Shown here: positions 43,446 to 53,552 of the stretch, piece after piece | Layout: every line of letters begins with the position of its first letter | How positions within the stretch are numbered: position 1 is the stretch's first letter | Assembly (NCBI GenBank): GCA_018064885.1 | Contig: JAGHUI010000086.1 | Coordinates: 1-54,778, forward strand | Direction: 5' to 3' | From: Candidatus Minthosoma equi | GTDB taxonomy: Bacteria; Bacteroidota; Bacteroidia; Bacteroidales; Bacteroidaceae | DNA length: 54,778 bases | Position numbers and translations under genes: made by a program | The notes under the pieces: model-generated | Told to the model about the DNA's origin: nothing | The model's input: the letters and a program-made list of their open reading frames with translations, nothing else | Database searches by the model: none

Positions 43446-44171
43446 TTATTCTATATGAAACTCCTTCATCAAATTCTTGTACCAATCGCTCCTGCTCTTA
43501 TCCGAATTTCTCATGCAGAAGGTAAACTCCTGTCGCTCCACCCTGCCCTTGTTGTGTACCAGAACATAACGCTTAGGAGCTTTCTCTGGAATGGATTTCA
43601 CCTTATACACATATTGCGGCCAAAATCCTTCTATGATGCAGAGGGAGGTAAAGTCGGAAAGCACTTCGGGCGGAATGCATACGGAAAACACACCATTTGG
43701 CTTCAGCAACGAGAATGCACCCTCAATGAGAACGCTGAACGGAAGACTTGACGTGTGGCGAGCTCTTGTTCTGCTTCTGTCCTTGCTCTCCATGCTTTTG
43801 TCGAAATAAGGAGGATTGCAAACGATACAGTCATACAGGTTGTCATCATCAGACAAGTCAACACTCTTTAAATAATCTTGAAAAGACGTATGTACAAGAC
43901 AGATTCTTTCCGCAAACTTAGACGAGCTGAAATTCACCTTGGCATCCATAACAGCATTGTCGTCAATCTCAACTGCTGTAATCCGCGCCTCAGGAAAGCG
44001 CTGCGCAAGCATCATCGAAAGTATTCCAGTACCTGTGCCAATGTCTAGAATCTTGCGTCCACCTTCAGCCATCGCACCAAGCAGGTCGCAATCTGTACCC
44101 ACTTTCATGCCAGCATGAGCCTGCTGAATTGAGAATTGTTTGTATTCAAAGAGGTCGTTTCCGTTGAGCAT
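43446..44171 (-). CDS. trmN6: tRNA1(Val) (adenine-37-N6)-methyltransferase
   Basis: A 241-residue class I SAM methyltransferase (YfiC family). SAM motif I is ILDIGTGTGILSMMLAQRF, the acidic residue is in TAVEIDDNA, and NPPYF is the N6-adenine catalytic motif. The N-terminus (FEYKQFSIQQAHAGMKVGTDCDLLGA) is typical. The longer frame would overlap mnmA by 28 bases, so the ATG eight bases after the mnmA stop was chosen. It belongs to a nadA-mnmA-trmN6 operon with two tRNA-modifying enzymes. Confidence 0.9.
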   Translation of the reverse strand: MLNGNDLFEYKQFSIQQAHAGMKVGTDCDLLGAMAEGGRKILDIGTGTGILSMMLAQRFPEARITAVEIDDNAVMDAKVNFSSSKFAERICLVHTSFQDYLKSVDLSDDDNLYDCIVCNPPYFDKSMESKDRSRTRARHTSSLPFSVLIEGAFSLLKPNGVFSVCIPPEVLSDFTSLCIIEGFWPQYVYKVKSIPEKAPKRYVLVHNKGRVERQEFTFCMRNSDKSRSDWYKNLMKEFHIE

Positions 44172-44179
44172 ATTGCTTT

Positions 44180-45271
44180 TTAATTTATCTCTCCACTGCC
44201 ATAACAAAGATGATGATTTTCGTCATAGACAACGCAGAACTGACCTGGTGCAACACCATGTATTTTCTCTTCTGCTTGCAAACGCCAAGTACCGTCATTA
44301 CATAGAGTTACGAATCCTTTGAGATATTCGGGAGTATGACGAATCTTGAATGTTACAGGATGCGGAACATCTTGAGCTGTTTGTCCATTCTCATCACTCC
44401 AAGGATTCTCCGTGATGAAGTGAAAATCGTTCATTGTGATGTGATCTTTATACACTTTTTCGGGATCATAGCCATGAGAAACGAAGAGAATATTGCGTTT
44501 CAAATTCTTTTTAACCACAAACCATGGTCCACCGCCGAAGCCTAAGCCTTTTCTCTGACCTATCGTATAGAACCACAAACCACGATGTTCACCTATCTTT
44601 TTGCCAGTTTCTATCTCTCTAACATCACCTGGATGCTCACCAAGATGCGCCTTTATGTAGTCGCGAAAGTCTATATTTCCAAGGAAGCAGATGCCCTGAC
44701 TATCTTTTCTGTTAGCATTGAGTAGATTTTCACGCTTAGCAATCTCTCTCACTTCATTCTTCACGAAATGACCTATAGGAAACATCAACTTGCTGACTTG
44801 CAAAGAATTGATTTGACACAGGAAGTCCGTCTGGTCTTTGACAGGATCAGGAGCAGTTGCAAGCCATGTCTTACCATGCACAATCACTGTTTGAGCATAA
44901 TGACCAGTAGCCGTAAAATCAAAATCCTTACCTGCAACGTCCTCAAAGCATCCGAATTTTATGAGTTTGTTGCACATCACATCAGGATTTGGCGTCAATC
45001 CCTGTCGAGCTTTATCCATCGTATAGCCTACGACCTTCTCCCAATAGTCCTTGTGAAGATCAATGACATCAAACTTCAATCCGTATCTGCGTGCCAGCCA
45101 CTGACAAATCTCCACATCCTCCTCAGAGGTGCAATTCCATTCTGTATCCTTGTCTGGACCTATCTTTATGTAGAACAAATGAGGATCTATACCCTGCTCT
45201 TTCAGAAGATGAACAGAGACTGCAGAATCTACTCCGCCAGAAACCAATGCAGCAACAGACTTCCCCATCAC
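44180..45271 (-). CDS. mnmA: tRNA-specific 2-thiouridylase
   Basis: A 363-residue enzyme that thiolates U34 of Glu, Gln and Lys tRNAs. The PP-loop is [16 protein letters not shown] at about 9-24. The first catalytic Cys lies in [13 protein letters not shown] and the second in [13 protein letters not shown]. The central domain ([13 protein letters not shown]) and a C-terminal beta-barrel ([30 protein letters not shown]) complete the family layout. Its ATG overlaps the nadA stop by four bases. Confidence 0.96.
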   Translation of the reverse strand: MMGKSVAALVSGGVDSAVSVHLLKEQGIDPHLFYIKIGPDKDTEWNCTSEEDVEICQWLARRYGLKFDVIDLHKDYWEKVVGYTMDKARQGLTPNPDVMCNKLIKFGCFEDVAGKDFDFTATGHYAQTVIVHGKTWLATAPDPVKDQTDFLCQINSLQVSKLMFPIGHFVKNEVREIAKRENLLNANRKDSQGICFLGNIDFRDYIKAHLGEHPGDVREIETGKKIGEHRGLWFYTIGQRKGLGFGGGPWFVVKKNLKRNILFVSHGYDPEKVYKDHITMNDFHFITENPWSDENGQTAQDVPHPVTFKIRHTPEYLKGFVTLCNDGTWRLQAEEKIHGVAPGQFCVVYDENHHLCYGSGEIN

Positions 45272-46287
45272 TTATTCACCATAGCGGTTTTCAACGCCTT
45301 TGAGATTTCTAACATTTTATCAATAGGACGAATTGCTTTCTCTGCAATTTCTGGCTCAACTTCGATGGTTGGCCACTCATACTTGAGAGTGTTGTAAAGC
45401 TTTTCAAGCGTATTGAGCTTCATGTAAGAACACTCATTGCAAGAGCAGCCTATTGATTCTGTCGTCTCTGGAGGTGCAGGAATGAATGTCTTCTCAGGAC
45501 ATGCCTTAGTCATCTCATGAAGGATGCCGCTCTCAGTCGCCACGATGAAAGTTGTCGCCTCATCCTTGATGGCAAAATTGAGAAGACCTGCTGTTGAGCC
45601 GATAACATCAGCAACCTTTTGGATTGGTGCTGGGCACTCTGGATGAACAAGAATCTTAGCATCTGGATGTTCCTGCTTGAGCTTCAAGATAGCCTCAAGA
45701 GAGAACTGACCGTGAACATGGCAGCCGCCATTCCAAAGCAGCATATTGCGTCCTGTGACACTATTGATATAAGCGCCAAGATTCTTGTCTGGGCCGAATA
45801 TAAGTTTTTCATCCTTAGGGAATGAGTCAATAACGAGTTTTGCGTTGCTTGAAGTGACCACAACGTCTGTGAGAGCCTTGACAGCAGCAGTTGTATTGAC
45901 ATAAGAAACCACCTTGTAGCCTGGGTGCTCATCAACATACTTCTTAAGATCAGCAGCATTGCAGCTGTCTGCAAGCGAACATCCAGCATTGAGATCAAGC
46001 ACAAGCACCTTCTTATTTGGGCAAAGAATCTTATTTGTCTCACCCATGAAGTGAACACCGCACATAACGATGATATCAGCATCTGTCTTAGCTGACCACT
46101 GAGCAAGCGCAAGCGAGTCGCCTACAAAGTCGGCAATATCCTGAACCTTGCCATCTGTATAATAGTGAGCAAGAATGACTGCGTTCTTCTCTTTGCACAT
46201 ACGGCGTATTTCAGCATTGAGATCTACGTCCTCTGGGATAGGTTCGTCAACATATCCCTTCTTCTGCCAAGAATCTTTAATTTCCAT
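45268..46287 (-). CDS. nadA: Quinolinate synthase
   Basis: A 339-residue [4Fe-4S] enzyme that makes quinolinate from iminoaspartate and dihydroxyacetone phosphate for NAD synthesis. [55 protein letters not shown] and [15 protein letters not shown] carry the substrate and cluster residues. The start [18 protein letters not shown] was chosen because the -7 box at 46318-46325 excludes the Met 33 bases earlier. No nadB or nadC is adjacent. Confidence 0.96.
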   Translation of the reverse strand: MEIKDSWQKKGYVDEPIPEDVDLNAEIRRMCKEKNAVILAHYYTDGKVQDIADFVGDSLALAQWSAKTDADIIVMCGVHFMGETNKILCPNKKVLVLDLNAGCSLADSCNAADLKKYVDEHPGYKVVSYVNTTAAVKALTDVVVTSSNAKLVIDSFPKDEKLIFGPDKNLGAYINSVTGRNMLLWNGGCHVHGQFSLEAILKLKQEHPDAKILVHPECPAPIQKVADVIGSTAGLLNFAIKDEATTFIVATESGILHEMTKACPEKTFIPAPPETTESIGCSCNECSYMKLNTLEKLYNTLKYEWPTIEVEPEIAEKAIRPIDKMLEISKALKTAMVNK

Positions 46288-46317
46288 AATATATATATGT
46301 GTATTTGATTTTGTATG

Positions 46318-46325
46318 CAAAGTTA
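46318..46325 (-). promoter_or_regulatory. Bacteroidetes -7 box for nadA-mnmA-trmN6
   Basis: TAACTTTG on the minus strand; the leader is about 25 bases. Confidence 0.75.
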
Positions 46326-46364
46326 TATAAAATTTTGATAACGTGTACGAAAACAGCCGCTAAA

Positions 46365-46413
46365 ACAAAAAAAACATCCAAGATAGAAACACGGATGTTC
46401 AGTCTTGGACGTT
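46365..46413 (-). terminator. Rho-independent terminator after the transglycosylase-like gene
   Basis: On the minus strand AACGTCCAAGA pairs with TCTTGGATGTT (one G-T pair) and is followed by TTTTTT. Confidence 0.85.
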
Positions 46414-46448
46414 TTTGATATGAAAAGAATGAAATCTTTTTCAAAGTT

Positions 46449-46889
46449 TTAACGAAGAGTAGCAGTCTCTGTGTACCTTGACATTACTCGCTTGTAGTAA
46501 CCCTCAGTACGCATTTTGCGATTCATGCAGTTCAAATCGCCTGAGTTCCAGAGACGGATAGCACGCTCCATGTTGCCATCAGGATTGTAGTGTTCCTGAT
46601 AGTCGATGAACATGCTGATGCTCTTCTGCTTGTCATAACGGTCTGCGTAAGTGTACTTCTTGTATCCAACGATACGATTACACTCGCGAACTAGAATCTC
46701 GGAAATCTGCAGATAACCTACATAAAGGCCATTCCTAGATACTTTTGATGGTATGCCTTCACTCTCAACCTTTGCAATGGCTTCGATTACAGCACCCCAT
46801 TTTTTTTGAAGATCCACACCCGGAGTCGTTGTCTTTGCAGACATTGACACAGAGATGGTCAACATCATTAATACTAGTAGTTTCTTCAT
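46449..46889 (-). CDS. Secreted lysozyme/lytic-transglycosylase-like protein
   Basis: A 146-residue secreted protein: signal peptide (LLVLMMLTISVSMSA), then a small lysozyme-like fold. The candidate catalytic Glu is in AIAKVESEGIPSKVS. NGLYVGYLQISEI, YADRYDKQKSISMFIDYQ and AIRLWNSGDLN resemble SLT-type folds, where G-Y-x-Q-I packs the active site. It is short for a transglycosylase and may be a minimal domain. It has its own promoter and terminator. Activity is inferred from pattern only. Confidence 0.75.
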   Translation of the reverse strand: MKKLLVLMMLTISVSMSAKTTTPGVDLQKKWGAVIEAIAKVESEGIPSKVSRNGLYVGYLQISEILVRECNRIVGYKKYTYADRYDKQKSISMFIDYQEHYNPDGNMERAIRLWNSGDLNCMNRKMRTEGYYKRVMSRYTETATLR

Positions 46890-46921
46890 ACAATCTTACC
46901 TTTAGTTCCTGAAAACTGATG

Positions 46922-46929
46922 CAAAGGTA
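46922..46929 (-). promoter_or_regulatory. Bacteroidetes -7 box for the transglycosylase-like gene
   Basis: TACCTTTG on the minus strand; the leader is about 26 bases and contains AAAGG. Confidence 0.75.
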
Positions 46930-46960
46930 AGGCTTTTTGACCAAACCACCAAACAAAAAC

Positions 46961-47006
46961 ATGCTAAACAACATATTTTGACAATCAAAAACATGTTATT
47001 TAGCAT
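46961..47006 (-). terminator. Terminator hairpin after lepA
   Basis: ATGCTAA (46961-46967) pairs with TTAGCAT (47000-47006), with inner AACAT/ATGTT. The stem is A/T-rich and the T-run weak. Confidence 0.6.
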
Positions 47007-47013
47007 ATTTTAA

Positions 47014-48822
47014 TCAATCTCCATCAAGTTTGAGAACAGCAAGGAAGGCTTTCTGAGGAACTTGAACATTACCGATTTGTTTCATGCGCTTCTTGCCTCG
47101 CTTCTGCTTTTCAAGGAGCTTTCTCTTACGGCTGACATCACCTCCATAACACTTTGCAAGCACATCTTTGCGCACCTGCTTGACGGTTTCACGAGCAACG
47201 ATTTTGCCGCCAATGGCAGCCTGAATGGCAATATCAAACTGCTGGCGAGGAAGAAGATCCTTGAGTCGTTCGCACATTTTACGTCCGAGAGTGACAGCAT
47301 TGTCAACATGAGTGAGCGTGGAAAGAGCATCAACAGGTTCGCCATTGAGGAGAATATCAAGTTTGACTAGCTTGCTCTCGCGGAAACCTGCTGGATGATA
47401 GTCAAATGAAGCATAGCCGCGGCTGACAGACTTGAGTTTATCATAGAAGTCTATGACAATCTCGCCAAGAGGCATGAGGAACTCAATCTCCACACGATTG
47501 CCAGCGATAAAATCCTGCTTCACAAGCTCAGCACGCTTACTGAGGCAAAGAGTCATGATTGGACCTATATAGTTTGCTGTAGTGATAACTGTAGCACGTA
47601 TGAATGGTTCTTCTACATGATCAATGAGTGTTGGATCTGGCATTCCACTTGGATTGTGAACCTCTTGAGCCTCACCATGCTTATCATAAATCATATAACT
47701 TACGTTAGGCACAGTTGTTATAACATCCATATCAAACTCACGATCCAGACGTTCCTGAACAATCTCCATGTGAAGCAAACCGAGGAAGCCGCAACGGAAG
47801 CCGAAGCCGAGCGCTGCAGAGCTTTCATGCTGGAAAGTCAAGGAAGCATCGTTCAGCTGAAGCTTCTCAAGCGATGTTCTGAGGTTCTCATAATCCTCTG
47901 TCTCGATTGGATAAATACCAGCGAAGACCATTGGCTTAACTTCTTGGAAACCCTGAATTGCTTCAGTTGTAGGACGTGCAAGGGATGTGATTGTATCACC
48001 CACCTTAACCTCGGTAGCATTCTTGATACCTGTAACAATGTAGCCTACATCGCCTGTGCGTAATTCCTTCTTAGGAACCATATCCATCTTCAGCGTGCCA
48101 ATCTCCTCTGCAAGATATTCCTTCTTGGTGTTGATGAAGCGAACCTTCTCGCCTGGCCGCATAACACCATTGATAATCTTGAAATAAGCAATAACGCCAC
48201 GATAGGAGTTGAACACAGAGTCGAAGATGAGAGCCTGCAGCGGCGCATCTTCCTCGCCGACTGGGTGCGGCACTCTCTCTACTACAGCATTAAGAATATC
48301 CTCTACGCCCTCGCCTGTTTTACCAGAAGCATAGATGATGTCCTCAATATCGCAACCGATGAGGTCGATGATTTCATCTGCCACTTCTTCTGGCATAGCA
48401 TTTGGCATATCAATCTTATTGATTACTGGGATAATCTCAAGGTCATGGTCAATAGCCATGTAGAGGTTGGAGATTGTCTGCGCCTGAACGCCTTGAGTTG
48501 CGTCAACAACGAGGAGCGCGCCTTCACAAGCAGCAATAGAGCGACTCACCTCGTAGGAGAAGTCAACATGTCCAGGAGTGTCAATAAGGTTGAGAACAAA
48601 TTTTTGTCCTTTATATTCTTCTTTCTCTCCGTTGTAGCAATGTTCCATCTGGATAGCGTGGCTCTTGATTGTGATACCTCGCTCCTGCTCCAGATCCATG
48701 TCATCGAGCATCTGACCTTGGGTGATCTTTATCGTGTTAGTTTTCTCAAGCAGACGGTCTGCAAGAGTTGATTTTCCATGGTCAATATGCGCAATGATAC
48801 AAAAGTTTCTAATATTCTTCAT
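47014..48822 (-). CDS. lepA: Elongation factor 4 (LepA)
   Basis: A 602-residue ribosomal GTPase that back-translocates or rescues stalled ribosomes. G1 [16 protein letters not shown], switch RGITIKS, G3 [12 protein letters not shown] and G4 NKIDMP are all intact. The EF-G-like domains II, III and V follow ([26 protein letters not shown]). The LepA-specific C-terminal domain ends [33 protein letters not shown]. The start [14 protein letters not shown] was chosen because the -7 box lies between it and the longer frame's Met. Confidence 0.98.
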   Translation of the reverse strand: MKNIRNFCIIAHIDHGKSTLADRLLEKTNTIKITQGQMLDDMDLEQERGITIKSHAIQMEHCYNGEKEEYKGQKFVLNLIDTPGHVDFSYEVSRSIAACEGALLVVDATQGVQAQTISNLYMAIDHDLEIIPVINKIDMPNAMPEEVADEIIDLIGCDIEDIIYASGKTGEGVEDILNAVVERVPHPVGEEDAPLQALIFDSVFNSYRGVIAYFKIINGVMRPGEKVRFINTKKEYLAEEIGTLKMDMVPKKELRTGDVGYIVTGIKNATEVKVGDTITSLARPTTEAIQGFQEVKPMVFAGIYPIETEDYENLRTSLEKLQLNDASLTFQHESSAALGFGFRCGFLGLLHMEIVQERLDREFDMDVITTVPNVSYMIYDKHGEAQEVHNPSGMPDPTLIDHVEEPFIRATVITTANYIGPIMTLCLSKRAELVKQDFIAGNRVEIEFLMPLGEIVIDFYDKLKSVSRGYASFDYHPAGFRESKLVKLDILLNGEPVDALSTLTHVDNAVTLGRKMCERLKDLLPRQQFDIAIQAAIGGKIVARETVKQVRKDVLAKCYGGDVSRKRKLLEKQKRGKKRMKQIGNVQVPQKAFLAVLKLDGD

Positions 48823-48844
48823 ATTGAATTTGCAAATTTGGGAA

Positions 48845-48852
48845 CAAAGGTA
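48845..48852 (-). promoter_or_regulatory. Bacteroidetes -7 box for lepA
   Basis: TACCTTTG on the minus strand; the leader is about 16 bases. A terminator for the upstream gene ends just before it. Confidence 0.75.
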
Positions 48853-48856
48853 CAAA

Positions 48857-48893
48857 AAAAAATGCGTTACTCAAAACGAGTAGCGCATTTTTA
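48857..48893 (-). terminator. Rho-independent terminator after the winged-helix gene
   Basis: AAATGCGTTACTC pairs with GAGTAGCGCATTT (one mismatch) around AAAAC, followed on the minus strand by a run of eight or more Ts. Confidence 0.9.
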
Positions 48894-48922
48894 TGCTATA
48901 TAAGTCTCTAATAAGCGTTTAA

Positions 48923-49132
48923 TTACTTGAGAGAGTATGCGTATGGATCCTTGTCGTCACCTGTCTCTGCTACGTTGAGCTTATCCTCACGAAGAAGCCA
49001 GCCGAGACCGAGAAGGAAATCCTTCTCTGAAAGCTTAGTTGCCTTCTTGATTGCCTTGAATGTGAGACCTTCTGATCCATTGAGTGCTGTGTAGATGATA
49101 CCAGCAATGTTTCCTGCTTTTTCCTGTAACAT
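48923..49132 (-). CDS. Small winged-helix-turn-helix protein (DUF2582-type)
   Basis: A 69-residue protein that is essentially one winged-helix domain: helix 1 NIAGIIYTALN, helices 2-3 TFKAIKKATKLSEKDFLLGLGWLLREDKL, then the wing NVAETGDDKDPYAYSL. It matches the small Bacteroidetes winged-helix family once called DUF2582. It may bind DNA or act in protein contacts. It is a single-gene transcript with a promoter 75 bases upstream and a terminator. Confidence 0.88.
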   Translation of the reverse strand: MLQEKAGNIAGIIYTALNGSEGLTFKAIKKATKLSEKDFLLGLGWLLREDKLNVAETGDDKDPYAYSLK

Positions 49133-49213
49133 AATTCTTTTACCTTAAATTAAAAACTTTCTTATTATTTTGTATGATTAGGATATCCTAATACCTTTTC
49201 CCTTAACACGATG

Positions 49214-49221
49214 CAAAGTTA
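49214..49221 (-). promoter_or_regulatory. Bacteroidetes -7 box for the winged-helix gene
   Basis: TAACTTTG on the minus strand with TTG about 20 bases upstream; the leader of about 75 bases contains AGGATATCCT, a 10-bp palindrome. Confidence 0.7.
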
Positions 49222-49322
49222 CGAACTTTTAACATTTACACCAACAAAAAGATAGTTTTTTTGCCCAAAAACGTTGAATTTATGTGTTTTTATATGCTTT
49301 TTACTTTCATTTGACCTCAAAC

Positions 49323-49340
49323 GCTGTGTGCGCACACAGC
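49323..49340. repeat. Perfect 18-bp palindrome
   Basis: GCTGTGTGCGCACACAGC lies in the gap between the lipoprotein terminator and the winged-helix promoter. It is G/C-rich against an A/T-rich background. Confidence 0.7.
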
Positions 49341-49350
49341 AAATTGCAAA

Positions 49351-49381
49351 AAAGAAGGACTACTATTCGTAATCCTTCTTT
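49351..49381 (-). terminator. Terminator hairpin overlapping the lipoprotein stop codon
   Basis: AAAGAAGGA (49351-49359) pairs with TCCTTCTTT (49373-49381); the TAG stop lies in the loop. A T-run follows on the minus strand. Confidence 0.8.
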
Positions 49382-49788
49382 GTGTAATGATATTCTACGA
49401 TTTTATCTTCTTTTATAGCATCGTAGTATATGTACGTGAAACTTGCTCCTGCCTCCTTGTATTTTGTGTAATGCAAAGAATTGCGAATTATGCCAAGATT
49501 CATGTCACACAGCTCGCCAAGATTGTCCATCAGAATCTCACGAGCCTCGTCGCTCATTTCAAGAGAATAATAAAGCTTCAAGTCACCGCACTCCCCTTCC
49601 TTGTCAGCTGAAGGCACAAAGACCATGCTGTCCAAGCAAGTCATGCCGTCCTCCATCTTCTGTGGGCAATTCTTCCGAGTGAACTCCTTAGCCTCTCTTT
49701 CAAACCTATCTGCCAATTTCTCCTGGCATGACGTGAAGCACAAAAGAGTGCAAAGCATCAGAAATGGAATAGTTCTACGCGCGTACAT
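49363..49788 (-). CDS. Small lipoprotein, unknown function
   Basis: A 141-residue predicted lipoprotein: IPFLMLCTLLCFTSC is a signal with lipobox FTSC (Cys near residue 21). The mature part is charged and has four further Cys residues (NCPQKMEDGMTCLDS, EGECGDLK, LGELCDMN) that could form disulfides. I do not recognise the family. It is the last gene after pheT-yebC-TSCPD, 28 bases downstream, and its stop sits inside the terminator hairpin. Confidence 0.8.
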   Translation of the reverse strand: MYARRTIPFLMLCTLLCFTSCQEKLADRFEREAKEFTRKNCPQKMEDGMTCLDSMVFVPSADKEGECGDLKLYYSLEMSDEAREILMDNLGELCDMNLGIIRNSLHYTKYKEAGASFTYIYYDAIKEDKIVEYHYTKKDYE

Positions 49789-49816
49789 ATTTATATTATA
49801 TTAAGCAATACATTTT

Positions 49817-50071
49817 TTACTTGCTCATGACTTGCCTGAGAGCCTGAGCAAGCTGATCAGGACAGCTTGTGTTCTTCAATCCGCAGCGAATACCCTCAAG
49901 ACGATTGATAACATCCTCAGCCTTCTGACCGCGAACCAAAGCAGCAATGCCGCTCGTGTTACCCATGCAACCGCCAACGAACTGAATCTCGTTGATTGTA
50001 CCAGTTGTCTCGTCAACATCGAGGGCAATGGCTTTAGAACATGTTCCTGTTGTTTCGTAAACAGTTTTCAC
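49817..50071 (-). CDS. TSCPD-domain protein
   Basis: An 84-residue protein ending in the family signature (GIRCGLKNTSCPDQLAQAL), with Cys in GTCSKAI and GGCMGNTSG. TSCPD domains also form the C-terminal metal-binding tail of some class II ribonucleotide reductases; free-standing members are of unknown role. It lies 14 bases after yebC and is probably co-translated in the pheT operon. Confidence 0.92.
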   Translation of the reverse strand: MKTVYETTGTCSKAIALDVDETTGTINEIQFVGGCMGNTSGIAALVRGQKAEDVINRLEGIRCGLKNTSCPDQLAQALRQVMSK

Positions 50072-50085
50072 TACAATAAGTTTTT

Positions 50086-50817
50086 TTACTTCATGTTAGT
50101 GTAAACATTCTGTACGTCATCGAACTCCTCAAGACGCTCTACCATCTTGTCAAGAGTCTCGCGCTGCTCGTCAGTCACTTCCTTCAAGTCATTTGGAACG
50201 TAAGTGAACTCAGCGTTTGTGATTTCGTACTTGTTGTCCTCAAGGAACTTCTGGATAGTAGAGAAAGACTTAGGGTCACCATAGATAGTGATTGTTGTCT
50301 CGTCCTTATCCTCGTCATACTCCTCATCGAACTCATCGTTCACGCCAAACTCAATAGCTTCGAGGATGAACTCATCCATGTCGAGGTCAGCAGGCTTCTT
50401 GAAAGTGAATGTGCTGAAATGATCGAAAAGGAAAGAGAGGGAACCTGTAGTACCCATGTTTCCGTTGAACTTGTTGAATACAGAGCGAACGTCAGCAACA
50501 GTACGTGTTGTGTTGTCAGTAAGAGTATCAACGAACACAGCCACACCATGAGGGCCATATCCTTCGTAAGTCACACTCTTCCATGCAGACTTATCCTTGC
50601 CAATAGCATTCTTGATTGCACGATCGATGTTGTCCTTTGGCATGTTCTCATGGCGACATGTTGCGATGACAGCACGAAGGTGTGCATTGTTGTCTGGGTC
50701 AGGACCACCTTCAGCTACAGCGATGGCAATCTGCTTGCCAAGGCGTGTGAAAGTCTTTGCCATATTACCCCATCTCTTCAATTTACGAGCTTTTCTAAAT
50801 TCAAATGCGCGTCCCAT
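50086..50817 (-). CDS. yebC: YebC/PmpR/TACO1-family protein
   Basis: A 243-residue three-domain protein beginning MGRAFEFRKARKLKRWGNMAKTFTRLGKQI; GGPDPDNNAHLRAVIATCRHENMPKDNIDRAIKNA and YEGYGPHGVAVFVDTLTDN are family marks. Members were described as DNA-binding regulators, and more recently as ribosome-associated factors that help translation through proline stretches. It lies 35 bases after pheT. The acidic stretch DEEYDEDKDET is typical of domain III. Confidence 0.95.
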   Translation of the reverse strand: MGRAFEFRKARKLKRWGNMAKTFTRLGKQIAIAVAEGGPDPDNNAHLRAVIATCRHENMPKDNIDRAIKNAIGKDKSAWKSVTYEGYGPHGVAVFVDTLTDNTTRTVADVRSVFNKFNGNMGTTGSLSFLFDHFSTFTFKKPADLDMDEFILEAIEFGVNDEFDEEYDEDKDETTITIYGDPKSFSTIQKFLEDNKYEITNAEFTYVPNDLKEVTDEQRETLDKMVERLEEFDDVQNVYTNMK

Positions 50818-50852
50818 TGTTATTTAAGTTTTTTATGTTTATTTTCTATTAT

Positions 50853-53372
50853 TTACTTTCCTCTCACACTCGCTCCTGTTGCCTTGACGATATTTTGCTC
50901 AATCTTCTGCATGATAGCTTCGATTGCCTTATCGTTGAGAGTCTTTTCTTCGCTCTGGAGAGTGAAGTTTACAGCGTATGACTTCTTGCCTGCTTCAAGG
51001 TTCTTGCCCTCGTAAACGTCGAAGAGCTTAACTTCCTTGAGAAGTTTCTTCTCTGCCTGATAAGCAGCTGCCTCGATAGCAGCAAACTCAACTTTCTCGT
51101 CAACGAGCAATGCCAAGTCGCGGCTTACTGCAGGGAACTTGCTGAGGTCATAGTAAGTTACAGTAACCTTCTTCACAAGCTTCATGAGATTTGTCCAGTT
51201 GATGTCTGCATAGAAGACAGGAGCCTCAACGTCGAGCATCTTAGCCATCTTCTTTGTCACGATACCGAACTCAGCAATCTTCTTGCCGCCACGCTGTGTG
51301 ATAGATGTTGCAACAGAGAAAATATCGTTCTTCTCCTCGCCGAACACAAGGGCTCCGAATGGAACGCCAAGGCGCTTGAGGATATTGAGAACGTAAGCCT
51401 TCATCTCGTAAACTGTACTCTCTTCATCAGCATGAGCCCAGTTGCCGTTCACACGCTTACCTGTCTGCCAGAGACCAAGGTGGAAGTCTTCGCTGTAAGC
51501 AGCAAGAATCTTCTTTGAAGACTCAGCGCTTGCCTTCAATGGATTGCCCTCCTCATCTACCTTTGGCTGATTTCTCTCTGGATCGAAGCAGTAGCAGTTG
51601 CCGTACTCAAAGAACTTCAAGTCTGGCATACGGCGGTTCACATTGTGAGCGATGCACTCAAGGCCACCGAAGAGGAGTGTCTGACGAAGAACGCCAAGAT
51701 CCTGGCTGAGTGGGTTCATGAGCTTCACGCAGTTGTCAAGCTTGAATGTCTCGCCGCCCTCGTAGTAAGCAACCTTTGTGAGCGAGTTGTTAAGAATCTC
51801 ATTGAATCCACAACCCACAAGCTGCTCTGCAATGATATTCTGAAGCTTATTGCTCTTGTCAAGATCACCCTTTGTTGTGAGTGATGACTTAACCTGAGAA
51901 GGAATCTCGATATTGTTATAGCCATAAATGCGTAGGATTTCCTCAACAACATCGCATGGCTTCTTAACATCAACACGGAAAGCTGGAGCCTTAACCTGCA
52001 TCTTCTCTGCATCGCTTGAAAGGATTTCAAATCCGAGGCTTACGAGAATGCTGTGCTGAGTCTCTGCTGGAATAGCCTTGCCAATGAGGTCGTTAACATA
52101 CTTATAGTCAACGTCGATGATGGCATCCTGAGGAAGCGTATCGTTCTTCACGTCAACAATCTCCATGCTGATCTCACCGCCAGCAAGTTCCTGAGCCAGG
52201 AGTGCAGCCTGCTTCAAAGCATAAATCTGACCAGCAGGGTCAATGCCGCGCTCAAAGCGGAAAGATGCATCTGTCTGAAGACCATGACGGCGAGCGCTCT
52301 TGCGGATCCATGTTGGGTGGAAATAAGCGCTCTCGAAAAGAACGTTCTTTGTTGTCTCGTAAGTACCGCTACCCTTTCCTCCGAACACACCTGCAATACA
52401 CATAGGCTCTTCAACATTGCAAATAGCAAGATCCTTGTCGCTGAGTTTATGCTCAACACCATCGAGAGTAACGAATGGAGTTCCTTCTGGCATTGTCTTG
52501 ACAACAACCTTATTTCCCTTGATCATGTCGGCATCAAAGCAATGAAGTGGCTGACCGTAAGCCATCATGATGTAGTTTGTAATATCCACAATGTTGTTGA
52601 TTGGACGAAGACCGATAGTTGTAAGCCTGTCCTTCAACCACTTTGGACTCTCCTTAACCTCACAGTTCTTTACAGAAACGGCGCAGTATCTTGGGCAAGC
52701 CTCGCCAGCCTCCACCTCTACATCAATCTTCAGGTCATTGCTCTGAACCTTGAAGCCGTCAACAGATGGACGGTGGATTGATGTCTCATAGCCATTCTGC
52801 TTGAGGTAAGCATAGAAATCGCGCGCAACGCCCCAATGTGATGTTGCGTCGCTATGATTTGGAGTGATGTCAACCTCAATCACATAGTCGCTCTCCAAAC
52901 CGTAATACTCAGCAGCAGGAGTGCCGACAACAGCATCCTGAGGAAGCACGATGATGCCATCGTGAGAAGTTCCCACGCCAATCTCGTCTTCAGCACAGAT
53001 CATACCGTTGCTCTCAACGCCACGGAGCTTACTCTTCTTGATTGTGAATTCCTGATCGCCATCGTAGAGCTTGCAGCCAAGCTGAGCAACTATGACTTTC
53101 TGACCAGCAGCAACATTTGGAGCGCCGCAGACAATCTGCTGCACCACGCCATTGCCCTCATCAACAGTAGTGATGTGCATGTGGTCACTATTAGGATGTG
53201 GTTCGCAAGTGAGCACTTCACCCACGACCAATCCTGCCAATCCACCCTTGATGGACTGCACCTCTTCAACGGCTTCAACTTCGAGGCCCATGCTGGTGAG
53301 AGCCTTTCCGACCTCCTCAGCAGTCATATCGAAGTCAACATATTCTTTAAGCCATTTATAACTTACGTTCAT
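50853..53372 (-). CDS. pheT: Phenylalanyl-tRNA synthetase beta subunit
   Basis: An 839-residue subunit that recognises tRNA-Phe and edits Tyr-tRNA-Phe. It starts MNVSYKWLKEYVDFD. A tRNA-binding OB domain (GLVVGEVLTCEPHPNSDHMHI) covers about 40-150. The B3/B4 editing region holds HCFDADMIKG and FGGKGSGT-type residues, then B5 (VDVKKPCDVVEEILRIYGYNNI), the catalytic-like core and a C-terminal FDX-ACB domain (FPAVSRDLALLVDEKVEF). The longer frame begins with GTG 45 bases earlier, close to the promoter. The pheS partner is not in the window. Confidence 0.97.
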   Translation of the reverse strand: MNVSYKWLKEYVDFDMTAEEVGKALTSMGLEVEAVEEVQSIKGGLAGLVVGEVLTCEPHPNSDHMHITTVDEGNGVVQQIVCGAPNVAAGQKVIVAQLGCKLYDGDQEFTIKKSKLRGVESNGMICAEDEIGVGTSHDGIIVLPQDAVVGTPAAEYYGLESDYVIEVDITPNHSDATSHWGVARDFYAYLKQNGYETSIHRPSVDGFKVQSNDLKIDVEVEAGEACPRYCAVSVKNCEVKESPKWLKDRLTTIGLRPINNIVDITNYIMMAYGQPLHCFDADMIKGNKVVVKTMPEGTPFVTLDGVEHKLSDKDLAICNVEEPMCIAGVFGGKGSGTYETTKNVLFESAYFHPTWIRKSARRHGLQTDASFRFERGIDPAGQIYALKQAALLAQELAGGEISMEIVDVKNDTLPQDAIIDVDYKYVNDLIGKAIPAETQHSILVSLGFEILSSDAEKMQVKAPAFRVDVKKPCDVVEEILRIYGYNNIEIPSQVKSSLTTKGDLDKSNKLQNIIAEQLVGCGFNEILNNSLTKVAYYEGGETFKLDNCVKLMNPLSQDLGVLRQTLLFGGLECIAHNVNRRMPDLKFFEYGNCYCFDPERNQPKVDEEGNPLKASAESSKKILAAYSEDFHLGLWQTGKRVNGNWAHADEESTVYEMKAYVLNILKRLGVPFGALVFGEEKNDIFSVATSITQRGGKKIAEFGIVTKKMAKMLDVEAPVFYADINWTNLMKLVKKVTVTYYDLSKFPAVSRDLALLVDEKVEFAAIEAAAYQAEKKLLKEVKLFDVYEGKNLEAGKKSYAVNFTLQSEEKTLNDKAIEAIMQKIEQNIVKATGASVRGK

Positions 53373-53439
53373 ATATTTTAATTTTGATTTTTTACAAATA
53401 GAAAGTAGTTCACGCACACATACGCGCGCAAAACGAGTG

Positions 53440-53447
53440 CAAAATTA
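53440..53447 (-). promoter_or_regulatory. Bacteroidetes -7 box for the pheT operon
   Basis: TAATTTTG on the minus strand matches TAnnTTTG; the leader is about 60 bases. Confidence 0.6.
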
Positions 53448-53552
53448 CGAATAATTGCTGACTCACACAATATTTATATAAAGAAAACAACTATTTCGAC
53501 CTCATTTTTGCAACTCACTTCCCTACTTTTCCGCATAGGAATGGCGAACGCA